In this document: positions 24,612 through 31,951 of the stretch, piece by piece
How positions within the stretch are numbered: position 1 is the first letter of the stretch
Layout of the letters: every line of letters begins with the position of its first letter
Assembly (NCBI RefSeq): GCF_020696975.1
Contig: NZ_JAJGBK010000030.1
Span: 1 to 39,090, forward strand
Reading direction: 5' to 3'
DNA from: Methanoculleus sp.
GTDB taxonomy: Archaea; Halobacteriota; Methanomicrobia; Methanomicrobiales; Methanoculleaceae
Length of the DNA stretch: 39,090 nucleotides
Notes under the pieces: model-generated
Seen by the model: only the letters and a program-made list of their open reading frames with translations
Database searches by the model: none
Told to the model about the DNA's origin: nothing
Position numbers and translations under genes: made by a program

Positions 24612-25461
24612 CCCCGCCGGGACCGCGGCGCCGGACCCTGCTCCCTTCCACCACCTCGCCCTGGAGCGTCACGGTCTGCTCGGCCACCGGGATCTCTTTT
24701 CCCGCACGCTTGAGGGCCTCGTCCACGACATACCGCACCCCGCTGCAGCAGGGCACCTCCATGTGTATGACCGTGACCGACCGGACCGTGTGCCGCGAGA
24801 AGATATCGGCGAGTTTGGTGACGTAGCCGGGGACGTCTGCGTCCAGTTTCGGGCAGAAGATGAGCAGGATCCGGTCCCGCAGGAAGTTCCGGTGGAACTC
24901 CGGGTAGGCGAAGGGGACGCAGTCCCCGGAGACAAGGAGGTCCGCGTCGTCGAAGTAGGCGGCCGCGGGGTTTGCGAGCGTCAGCTGGACCGGCCACTGC
25001 CGGAGTTCCGACCTCGCCTGCGGCGCAGGCTCCGTCTCCGCGGTCTCTTCGGCGAGGATACTCCGTGCCACGGTGCCCGGACACGCCGCATGTTCCGCCG
25101 CGGCCCCGTGCTGGGGGACCGGGATACCGTTCGCGGTCAGGTACTCGACCGCCTGGCGATAGAGGCCCTCCTCCCCGTGGCCGAGGAGGTGCTCCAGGTG
25201 CGCCCTGATGACGGCCTCCCCCTGGGGGACGATCCTTGCCATCACGGCCTTCTCATCGTATGGCCCGGCCTCCCGCTCGACGACGCAGATCGCGCCTTCC
25301 GGGCACGTCCCGATACAGGCGCCGAGCCCGTCGCAGAAGAGGTCGCTCACGAGTCGTGCCTTCCCGTCGATCACCTGGAGCGCTCCTTCCGGGCAGTCCG
25401 GTATACAGAGCCCGCACCCGGTGCACTTCTCCTCGTCGATATCGATGATCTTTCTCTTCAT
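24580..25461 (-). CDS. 4Fe-4S ferredoxin-like iron-sulfur protein
   Basis: 293 residues from the ATG at 25461, which has GGAGAG upstream; the frame to 25497 lacks a site. Residues 5-65 contain CTGCGLCIPDCPEG and CDGLGACIGTCPEG: one standard 4Fe-4S motif and one with the spacing CxxxxxCxxxC. Residues 165-265 form a second domain with CPKLDADVPGYV and HMEVPCCSGV. This two-domain ferredoxin type is widespread in anaerobes, but its partner and role are not established. The gene overlaps mpg tail to tail by 32 nt, so its extreme C-terminus (RRSGSP) is constrained by mpg. Confidence 0.88.
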   Translation of the reverse strand: MKRKIIDIDEEKCTGCGLCIPDCPEGALQVIDGKARLVSDLFCDGLGACIGTCPEGAICVVEREAGPYDEKAVMARIVPQGEAVIRAHLEHLLGHGEEGLYRQAVEYLTANGIPVPQHGAAAEHAACPGTVARSILAEETAETEPAPQARSELRQWPVQLTLANPAAAYFDDADLLVSGDCVPFAYPEFHRNFLRDRILLIFCPKLDADVPGYVTKLADIFSRHTVRSVTVIHMEVPCCSGVRYVVDEALKRAGKEIPVAEQTVTLQGEVVEGSRVRRRGPGGVTAARRSGSP

Positions 25462-25573
25462 CCCCGCTCTCTCCGTATGATTCAGTCTCTTCGTCACCGA
25501 TGGTGAAAAGCGTTTGCGGCCGGATATCCCGATACGAAAGCAGTTATCCCGGAGCGGAGAAAACTGTAGAGTA

Positions 25574-26878
25574 ATGTCCTCCTCCCCGATCCACTACCCT
25601 GCACCCGCCTTCGACATCTTCAACGTCTACTTCGAGCGCATCTACGACCCGACGATGCACGTCGTCTTCACCTTCGACGGCAAGGTCGACGCCGGGGGCC
25701 TGCGGGAGGCGACGGTGAGGGTGGTCGGATCCGACCCCTACATCCGGTCCCGGTACGCGGAGGTCGACGGCCGGCCCGTCTGGGAGGAGATACCGGAGGA
25801 GGAGTGGGGGAGAGCCTTCGTCCTCCCCCGGACCGGCGAGGATGAGCCTCTCACGACACCCCCGCCGCCGCTTGACGTCCGCGCCGGGCCGCAGGTCCGG
25901 GTCGGTCTCTACCGGCGAGAAGAGGGAGACATCGTCGCCGTCACGTGCCACCACGGCTTCTGCGACGCCTCGGGCGCCCTCGCACTTGCGAGGGATCTCT
26001 TCGCGGCATACCGGGGAGTCATGGACGACCCGGGGTTCCGGCCGGTCCCCCGCGATCCGTACGAGCGGAGCACGGACAGAATTCTTGCTCTCCACTCGAC
26101 AGAGGAGCAGAAACAGGCGCTTGCCGAGGAGGAGCCCTTCGTCGACCGGTGGCGCTTCCCGGTCGAGCGAACCGGGCGGGGGATGCCCAGGATCGCCCGC
26201 CGGACGCTTGCCCCCGAGCGGCTCGGGCGCATAAAGGCGTTCGGGAGAGAGCACGGGGCCACGGTGAACGATCTCCTGATCGGTGCATTCTTCCTTGCGC
26301 TGGCAAAGATCCGGGACGACCCTGCTGACAGGGAGGAGCCCCGCTCAATCCTCACCTCAGCAGACCTCCGGAGGAGGTATCCCGGCCTCTACGAGAACTC
26401 CCCGCTCACGAACCTCTCCATCGCCTACGAGATCACCCTCTCTGCCGGGGAGGGGAGCCGGCTTGAGGATATTATCGGCCAGGTGACGGCGGCGACGGCA
26501 CGCAAAAAGGCAGGAAGTCTCGGCGTTGCCGCCATCCTCTTCTACGAGGGGATCATGGCGGGCGGGATGCCGGCAGTGCGGGCGTTCTATGACGGGATGA
26601 TCGAGCGCTACCAGCAATCAGGCCACAAAAACCCGGTCTTCTCGAACCTCGGGATATTCGACCCCGGTGATTATCTCCCGGTTCCCGGAAAGGATGGTGC
26701 AGATGTCGGGATTCAGGATATCCAGTATCTCCCCTGCGTCTGCTGGCCCTACGGGTTCCTGATGATCGCCTCCACCTTCCGCGGCCGCCTGACAATCGCG
26801 TCGGCCTACGAGGAGGGGCCGTACCTGACGGCGACCGTGGAGCGGTTCCTCGAGTACGTGGACGAATATCTTCCCTGA
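25574..26878 (+). CDS. Stand-alone condensation-fold (acyltransferase-like) protein
   Basis: 434 residues from ATG 25574, with GGAGCGGAG upstream. The motif H126-H127-GFC-D131-AS-G134 matches HHxxxDxxG of the condensation/BAHD/PapA superfamily, whose second His is catalytic. FGREHGATVNDLLIGAFFLA and the later SNLGIF are also typical. No adenylation or carrier domain is attached or adjacent, so it is not part of a recognisable NRPS. It probably transfers an acyl group or forms an ester or amide in lipid or metabolite synthesis; the substrates are unknown. It is the only such gene here and divergent from the iron-sulfur protein. Confidence 0.85.
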   Translation: MSSSPIHYPAPAFDIFNVYFERIYDPTMHVVFTFDGKVDAGGLREATVRVVGSDPYIRSRYAEVDGRPVWEEIPEEEWGRAFVLPRTGEDEPLTTPPPPLDVRAGPQVRVGLYRREEGDIVAVTCHHGFCDASGALALARDLFAAYRGVMDDPGFRPVPRDPYERSTDRILALHSTEEQKQALAEEEPFVDRWRFPVERTGRGMPRIARRTLAPERLGRIKAFGREHGATVNDLLIGAFFLALAKIRDDPADREEPRSILTSADLRRRYPGLYENSPLTNLSIAYEITLSAGEGSRLEDIIGQVTAATARKKAGSLGVAAILFYEGIMAGGMPAVRAFYDGMIERYQQSGHKNPVFSNLGIFDPGDYLPVPGKDGADVGIQDIQYLPCVCWPYGFLMIASTFRGRLTIASAYEEGPYLTATVERFLEYVDEYLP

Positions 26879-26936
26879 CTCTCCCCCGGGGGAGACCCGG
26901 ACCCTTTTTCTCCTGCCCGGCCCACCATTGACCGTG

Positions 26937-27425
26937 ATGGACACACGCACGTTCAGCGTCAGACCGGTCGGCACCGTGCATGCCGGCGAGGGATCGTTCC
27001 TGATCGAGATCGACGAACCGTTCCGGCCCGCCCTCCGGGGGCTTTCGGGGTTCAGCCATATCCAGGTCCTCTGGTGGGGCGACAGGGCCGATACGGCAGA
27101 GTGCCGGAGCGAGACCGTCTGCAGAAAGCCCTACACAAAAGGCCCGGAGACGATCGGGATCTTTGCGACCCGCTCGCCGGTCCGGCCGAACCCGATCGCC
27201 CTCTCGGCGGTCCCGGTGCTCGGCGTCGACGCCGCCGCGGGCGTGATCAGGGTCGCCTACATCGACGCCGACGACGGGACGCCGGTCCTCGACATCAAGC
27301 CCTACCTCCCGTGCACCGAACGGGTCCGCGACGTGAGGGTGCCGGCATGGTCGGCGCACTGGCCGCAGTGGTATGAGGAGAACGAGGGGTTCGACTGGGC
27401 GGCGGAGTTCACGGGCGAGGAGTGA
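26937..27425 (+). CDS. trmO: tRNA (N6-threonylcarbamoyladenosine37-N6)-methyltransferase TrmO
   Basis: 162 residues from ATG 26937; GTG and TTG codons lie just upstream in frame and cannot be excluded. The N-terminus VRPVGTVHA, the block FATRSPVRPNPIALSAV and LDIKPYLPCTE are hallmarks of the TrmO/TsaA-like (UPF0066) family. These enzymes use S-adenosylmethionine to methylate t6A at position 37 of certain tRNAs, through an unusual beta-barrel fold. It is a short protein without the C-terminal extension seen in bacterial TrmO. Only 28 bp separate it from the convergent lipoprotein gene. Confidence 0.92.
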   Translation: MDTRTFSVRPVGTVHAGEGSFLIEIDEPFRPALRGLSGFSHIQVLWWGDRADTAECRSETVCRKPYTKGPETIGIFATRSPVRPNPIALSAVPVLGVDAAAGVIRVAYIDADDGTPVLDIKPYLPCTERVRDVRVPAWSAHWPQWYEENEGFDWAAEFTGEE

Positions 27426-27453
27426 GCGGTGCCGCGAGGAAAAAAGAGAGGTA

Positions 27454-28374
27454 TCAGGCCCCGATGAAGAAGAGCACCGCTTCGGCAAGTCCGTCCGGGT
27501 CCTGGTACATCAGGCCGTGCCCGGCCCCTTTGAACTGGACGACCCATGCACCCGGGATCCTCTCGCCGAGGATGAAGGCATTCTTCGGCGGGGTGATGAT
27601 GTCATCAGTCCCCGTGACCACGAGCGTCTTCTGCGTGATCTCCGAGAGGCGGTCGTAGGTGCCGTTCCAGGTCGCCATCGCCGTGGCCTGCCGTCCGATG
27701 CTCTCCGGGCTCGAAGACTCGGTCACCTCCGGGAAGTAGGAGAAGAGGTCCGGATGATCGGCAAACCAGTCCGAGGGGAAGAGGAGCGAAAGCAGCCTTG
27801 CTCCCTGTTCGCGTGGGGTGCCCGTGGTATCCGTGAGCCGGGCGAGCACCTCGGGCGTGGGCTGCACGGCCTCGCTGCCGCCGCTGTCCCCGCTCACCAG
27901 GATCAGGGAATCGACTCTCTCCGGGTGCCTGAACGCAAGTTCCTGGGCGATATCGGCGCCCATCGACCACCCCAGCACGTGGGCGCGGGAGATGTTGAGC
28001 GCGCTCATCAGCCCGGCCGTATCGTCGGCGAAGAGTTCGAGAGAGAACGGGGCGTCCGAGGCCGTCGTCAATCCCATTCCCCGGTTGTCGAAGACGATCA
28101 CCCTGTGGTCTTCGGCAAGTCTCTCGATAAGCCCGGTGCTCCAGAGATCCATGGTGCCGGCAAAACCCATGATCATGATGATCGCATCACCGGTGCCGAC
28201 CGTCTTGTAGGCGATATCAATATCCCCGACGTGCACCGTCTGGACCGGGGCGCCGGTGATATTGACCGGCGATGCGGTCTCCGGCGCCGAACCCATGCAC
28301 CCCGCAGCGAGGACGGCCGCGGCGAGGACGAGCACGGAGGCAGTGAAAGCAGCGAATACGGTTGTCATCATCAT
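27454..28374 (-). CDS. Lipoprotein alpha/beta hydrolase
   Basis: 306 residues from the first of three consecutive ATGs (28374); AGAGGA lies upstream. Residues 1-25 are a signal sequence ending in lipobox LAAGC26, so the protein is probably lipid-anchored outside the cell membrane. Alpha/beta hydrolase core: oxyanion region MGFAGTMDLW, nucleophile S137 in GWSMG, D258 in TGTDDIITPP, H286 in GAGHG. The substrate is unknown; relatives include esterases, lactonases and haloperoxidase-like hydrolases. It lies 190 bp downstream of ahbC on the same strand but probably has its own promoter. Confidence 0.9.
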   Translation of the reverse strand: MMMTTVFAAFTASVLVLAAAVLAAGCMGSAPETASPVNITGAPVQTVHVGDIDIAYKTVGTGDAIIMIMGFAGTMDLWSTGLIERLAEDHRVIVFDNRGMGLTTASDAPFSLELFADDTAGLMSALNISRAHVLGWSMGADIAQELAFRHPERVDSLILVSGDSGGSEAVQPTPEVLARLTDTTGTPREQGARLLSLLFPSDWFADHPDLFSYFPEVTESSSPESIGRQATAMATWNGTYDRLSEITQKTLVVTGTDDIITPPKNAFILGERIPGAWVVQFKGAGHGLMYQDPDGLAEAVLFFIGA

Positions 28375-28566
28375 CGCATTCCTCTTTCCAGATTCAAAAT
28401 CCGGGAGGATAAGCATTGTGAAACATGCGTCGCTGTTCACCGCACCGACATAACGATCCTCTTCTCGCATCGGCCGCTGCCGGGGATACCGGCACAGGGT
28501 GTCGCGGACGCACCCGGCATCCCGCTCGACAGGATGCAGTAGCGGTGGAGCCGCCACCCCCTTATT

Positions 28567-29748
28567 TTACTGCTCGACGAAACAGAACGGGTCCTCGGCA
28601 GCGTGGTCCCCGCCGGCGGCATACGCCCGCACCCGGCAGCCACCGCCGCAGAGGTCCCGGTAGCCGCACCGCCCGCACTTCCCCGAGAGGTCCCGTGGCT
28701 CGGCCCTGAACCGAGAGAGGACGGGGTTCTCCGCGTCCTGCCAGATGAGGGAGAACGGCCGTTCCCGGACGTTGCCGACGAGGAACTCTGGTGACCGGGC
28801 GAACTGGCAGGGGTAGACGTCTCCTTTCGGGTCGACGTTTGCCACCCGCTTGCCTGCGCTGCACCCCCCGTTCAGAGACCGGACGAGCGCTTCGGCCTCG
28901 CGGACGTCGGGAGACCCGTCCCGCTCCATGGCCCGGAGGAGGTGGACGCAGTCCTGCGGGGCATCGACGGTCAGGAACTCCATGAGACCGGGGTCGGCCT
29001 CCAACGCCCTCCGGTAGAGGAGGGTGAGCGCCTCGTCCACCTTCTCCGGCCCCACCTGGAGCCGGTCGTAGGCCTCGCCCCCCCTCCCGCTGGGGACAAG
29101 CCAGTAGAGGCAGAACCGGGAGGCACCGAGCGCCGCCGCGAGGTCGATGAGGGGATCGAGTTCCTCCGTGTTCTCCTCTGTCAGGGTGACCCGGAGGCCG
29201 GTCCGGATGCCTGCCTCCCGGCACCGGGAAAATCCCTCCACTGCCCGCTCAAACGCGCCCTCCGTCCCCCGAAACCCGTCGTGGGTCTCCGGCCGCGCGC
29301 CGTCGAGCGATATCCCGACGTATCCGATCCGTGAGTCCCGGATCATCCGGGCGGCGCTGGAGGTGATCAGGGTGCCGTTCGTGCTGAGCGCGGTCCGGAT
29401 CCCGCGGTCCGCCGCTGCCCGGGCGATCCGGGGCAGGTCGTCACGGAGGAGGGGTTCCCCGCCGGAAAAGAGAATGAGCGGGACGCCCATCCCGGCAAAA
29501 TCCTCGATGAGGGCGAGGGCCTCATCGGTCGTGAGCTCCTCGTCCGTCCTCGAGCCCGGCCCGGACCTGCTGTAGCAGTGGGCGCAGGCGAGGTTGCACC
29601 GGTCGGTGAGGTTCCAGAAGACAACCGGCCGGTACTCCTGCATGAACGCGAGGTACTTCCCCGGTACTTCTGTAAGCGGCCTGTTCTGGTGGCGGACGAC
29701 ATCGCTGACCGTCCCCCGTCCATGCATGCACTGTGTAATCCTGTTCAT
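28567..29748 (-). CDS. ahbC: 12,18-didecarboxysiroheme deacetylase (radical SAM)
   Basis: 393 residues. Its ATG (29748) overlaps the stop of ahbB as ATGA. The N-terminus (CMHGRGTVSDVVRH, then RPVVFWNLTDRCNLACAHCYS) matches AhbC/NirJ-type enzymes; C51, C55 and C58 bind the SAM-cleaving 4Fe-4S cluster, and FSGGEPLLRDDL is the SAM-binding GGEP motif. The C-terminal SPASM-like part has CSAGKRVANVDPKG and CGRCGYRDLCGGGCR. AhbC removes the two acetate side chains from didecarboxysiroheme to give Fe-coproporphyrin III in the archaeal and sulfate-reducer heme route. Operon context with siroheme decarboxylase genes supports the call over a generic SPASM enzyme. Confidence 0.85.
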   Translation of the reverse strand: MNRITQCMHGRGTVSDVVRHQNRPLTEVPGKYLAFMQEYRPVVFWNLTDRCNLACAHCYSRSGPGSRTDEELTTDEALALIEDFAGMGVPLILFSGGEPLLRDDLPRIARAAADRGIRTALSTNGTLITSSAARMIRDSRIGYVGISLDGARPETHDGFRGTEGAFERAVEGFSRCREAGIRTGLRVTLTEENTEELDPLIDLAAALGASRFCLYWLVPSGRGGEAYDRLQVGPEKVDEALTLLYRRALEADPGLMEFLTVDAPQDCVHLLRAMERDGSPDVREAEALVRSLNGGCSAGKRVANVDPKGDVYPCQFARSPEFLVGNVRERPFSLIWQDAENPVLSRFRAEPRDLSGKCGRCGYRDLCGGGCRVRAYAAGGDHAAEDPFCFVEQ

Positions 29749-30233
29749 TCCAGATCGCCTCCATTCTCGCCGATACGCACGTTCGGCACCCTCTTGTACT
29801 CTTCGGTGCTGAAGAGGACGATATACTCCCTGCACCCGACCGCCCGTGCAATCTCCTCGACCGCAGAGCGCACCTCCTCCCGGCTCCTGCCGTGGTGAAC
29901 GGTGTAGAGGGTGTACTCCCATCTCTCCGGCACCGGCCGGCGCAGGTAGCAGTGGGAGAACCCCGGCAAGGAGGCGAACCGGGAGAGCGCCCCCTCGTCC
30001 CACCCGGCGGGCGGGCGCCAGGCGACGAGAGCGTTTGCCGTGATTCCGACGCTCCGCTGGTTGATCCGGGCCCGGATCTTCCGGATCACCCCCTCGCCAC
30101 GGAGGCGTTGCGCCCGGCGGAGCACCTCCGCCTCCGATATGCCGAGCCTCTTCCCGATCACGCCAAACGGTTCGCTGACCGCGGGAATCCCCTTCTCAAG
30201 TTCTTTGAGAAGGCGGACGTCAATCGGGTCCAT
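29745..30233 (-). CDS. ahbB: Siroheme decarboxylase subunit AhbB
   Basis: 162 residues from ATG 30233, preceded by GGGGGAGG; the start lies within the last codons of the upstream gene (14-bp overlap). An N-terminal AsnC/Lrp-like winged helix (IGKRLGISEAEVLRRAQRL) is followed by an RAM-like domain with HCYLRRPVPERWEYTLYTVH, HGRSREEV and FSTEEYKRVP, which are typical of the AhbB subunit. With AhbA it removes two carboxylates from siroheme. Despite the HTH-like fold these proteins are enzymes. The AhbA partner is fused to the preceding AhbD protein. Confidence 0.85.
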   Translation of the reverse strand: MDPIDVRLLKELEKGIPAVSEPFGVIGKRLGISEAEVLRRAQRLRGEGVIRKIRARINQRSVGITANALVAWRPPAGWDEGALSRFASLPGFSHCYLRRPVPERWEYTLYTVHHGRSREEVRSAVEEIARAVGCREYIVLFSTEEYKRVPNVRIGENGGDLE

Positions 30234-31767
30234 GAGGCGCCTCCCCCGACAGGCGGAAACGGACATCTATCTTATAGGCCCGGACGGTGGGAAGGTCGAG
30301 CGCGTCCTCCTCCGGGATGCCGGTCCGCGAGAGGATGTCCGCGAGCACCGCGGAGAGCCGTTCCTCTGTCGGGGCGGCCAGGGTGAACCAGAGGGCGTAG
30401 GGGTGGTCCCGCCGGAAATTATGCGAGACCTCCGGGTAGCCGCTGACGATCCCTGCCACCTCGTGCACCCGGTCCTCCGGGACGCGGAGCGCGACCAGGG
30501 TCGCGGCGGCAAGCCCGAACCTTCGGGAGTCAAAGACCGGCGAGACGCTGCGAAGGACGCCCGCCGCCGCGAGTCTCCGCATCCTCGCAAGAAGGTCGTC
30601 TTCCGCGATCCCGAGATCGGCCGCGATCCCGGTCCACGGGCGGGGCACCAGGGGGAGGTCGTCCTGGAGGGCATCCAGGATCGCGAGGTCGGTCTGATCG
30701 ATGCCCCCGGGCTCGTAGGGGCACCACGGGTCCTCGCGCGAGACCTCCCCGCAGGGGTTGTCGGGCCGCATGAGGCCGTCGCACCACCGGGCCGGGACGG
30801 TCCCAGCCCCGCGGTAGGCCCGCGCCCGGCACCCCCCGCAGACCCCCTTATAGCCGCAACGGCCGCACTTTCCGGTGAGCCGGTCCGGGTCGCGGAGAGC
30901 GTCAAAGAGCTCCGAATGGTTCCAGATCTCGGAGAACGTGGTCGTCCGGAGGTTGCCCGCGCTCACCGGCAGGTAGGGGCAGGGCGTCACCTCCCCGGTC
31001 GCGTATATCCGGCAGTAACTGATCCCGGCCATGCAGCCCCGGCTCCATCCGGGGTTCTCGATCCCGGCCTCGTCGGCGATCCGGCGGAACTGGGGTGCGC
31101 ATGTCGAGCGGATCCGAAGACCGCTCTCCCGGTACCGGAGAAGGATATCCCGGATCAGGTCCTCGTACTCGCGGGGGCTGCCCTGCCCGGGTTCGTGTCC
31201 CCTCCCGGTCTCCACCGGGAAGAAGACCTGGTAGTCGCGCACGCCGAGGGATTCGCCCAGTCCAAGCACCGCCTCCACGTCGGCGAGGAAGGGGCGCATG
31301 ACCGTCATGTTGATCCGGACGGCGAGCCCCGCGTCACGGCAGCGCCCGATCGCGCGAACCGCCCGCTCCCATACACCGGAAACCCCCCGGAACGCGTCGT
31401 GGGTTTCCGGATCCGCCGAATCAAGGCTGACCGCCACCGATCGTACCCCCGCCGCGGCGAGCCGCTTTGCCGTCGCTCCATCGAGGAGGAACCCGCTCGT
31501 CCCCATCGCCATGACGAGTCCCCGCTCCGTCCCGTACCGGGCGACCTCAAAGATATCCTCCCGCATCAGGGGTTCTCCCCCGGAGAGGACGACGACGGGC
31601 TTTCCGGTGCTCGCAATCTGGTCGATGACCGAGAATGCTTCCTCTGTCGAGAGCACCCCGTCTGCTTCGTGCTCACCTGCATCCGCGTAGCAGTGAGCGC
31701 ACTTCAGCGGACAGCGGAGGGTGACGTTCCACGAGATCAGGGCGGGGCATCCCGGTGTGCCGGTCAA
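30220..31767 (-). CDS. ahbD-ahbA: Fusion of heme synthase AhbD with siroheme decarboxylase subunit AhbA
   Basis: 515 residues. Residues 1-355 are radical SAM: C19-x3-C23-x2-C26 in RCPLKCAHC, LSGGEPLMREDIFEVARYG, and a C-terminal Cys-rich SPASM-like part (CMAGISYCRIYATG, CGRCGYKGVCGGCRARAY), fitting AhbD, which decarboxylates two propionates of Fe-coproporphyrin III to yield heme. Residues 365-510 are an AsnC/Lrp-like domain with RPWTGIAADLGIAEDDLL and HNFRRDHPYALWFTL, fitting AhbA. So first and last steps of the pathway sit in one polypeptide. No ATG is available and the start is TTG at 31767, so the exact N-terminus is uncertain. CTTTAACG at 31861-31868 could be its TATA box (minus strand). 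Confidence 0.8.
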   Translation of the reverse strand: MTGTPGCPALISWNVTLRCPLKCAHCYADAGEHEADGVLSTEEAFSVIDQIASTGKPVVVLSGGEPLMREDIFEVARYGTERGLVMAMGTSGFLLDGATAKRLAAAGVRSVAVSLDSADPETHDAFRGVSGVWERAVRAIGRCRDAGLAVRINMTVMRPFLADVEAVLGLGESLGVRDYQVFFPVETGRGHEPGQGSPREYEDLIRDILLRYRESGLRIRSTCAPQFRRIADEAGIENPGWSRGCMAGISYCRIYATGEVTPCPYLPVSAGNLRTTTFSEIWNHSELFDALRDPDRLTGKCGRCGYKGVCGGCRARAYRGAGTVPARWCDGLMRPDNPCGEVSREDPWCPYEPGGIDQTDLAILDALQDDLPLVPRPWTGIAADLGIAEDDLLARMRRLAAAGVLRSVSPVFDSRRFGLAAATLVALRVPEDRVHEVAGIVSGYPEVSHNFRRDHPYALWFTLAAPTEERLSAVLADILSRTGIPEEDALDLPTVRAYKIDVRFRLSGEAPHGPD

Positions 31768-31951
31768 GGATCCATCCCACCTGCTTCTGCGTTCCGGGAG
31801 AAGGCCGTCCTGTAAGGCTCCATCGTGGGCTGCATCCCCCTCACCTCCCCTCGCCTTTGACTTTAACGTTGTGATGGTCGCAGGGATCTGCTCACCCCGG
31901 CGTCCCGGCCCGATCGAGATGCATATCAGTCCCGATGAGTAACTCCAGGAT
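31768..31951. promoter_or_regulatory. Divergent promoter region of the ahb cluster and the MPE-AlkD gene
   Basis: 184 bp. Minus-strand TATA-like CGTTAAAG (31861-31868) faces ahbD-ahbA and would give a leader of about 70 nt. A weaker CATATCAG near 31922-31929 faces the plus-strand gene. No dyad operator stood out. Confidence 0.35.

Noticed and set aside
27373-28542. A 389-residue open frame on the + strand
   Set aside because: Complement of the lipoprotein hydrolase, which has a complete catalytic triad and lipobox.
30040-31815. A 591-residue open frame on the + strand
   Set aside because: It is the complement of ahbD-ahbA; its composition (Arg, Pro, Gly, His) is that of a shadow in GC-rich DNA, with no domain.
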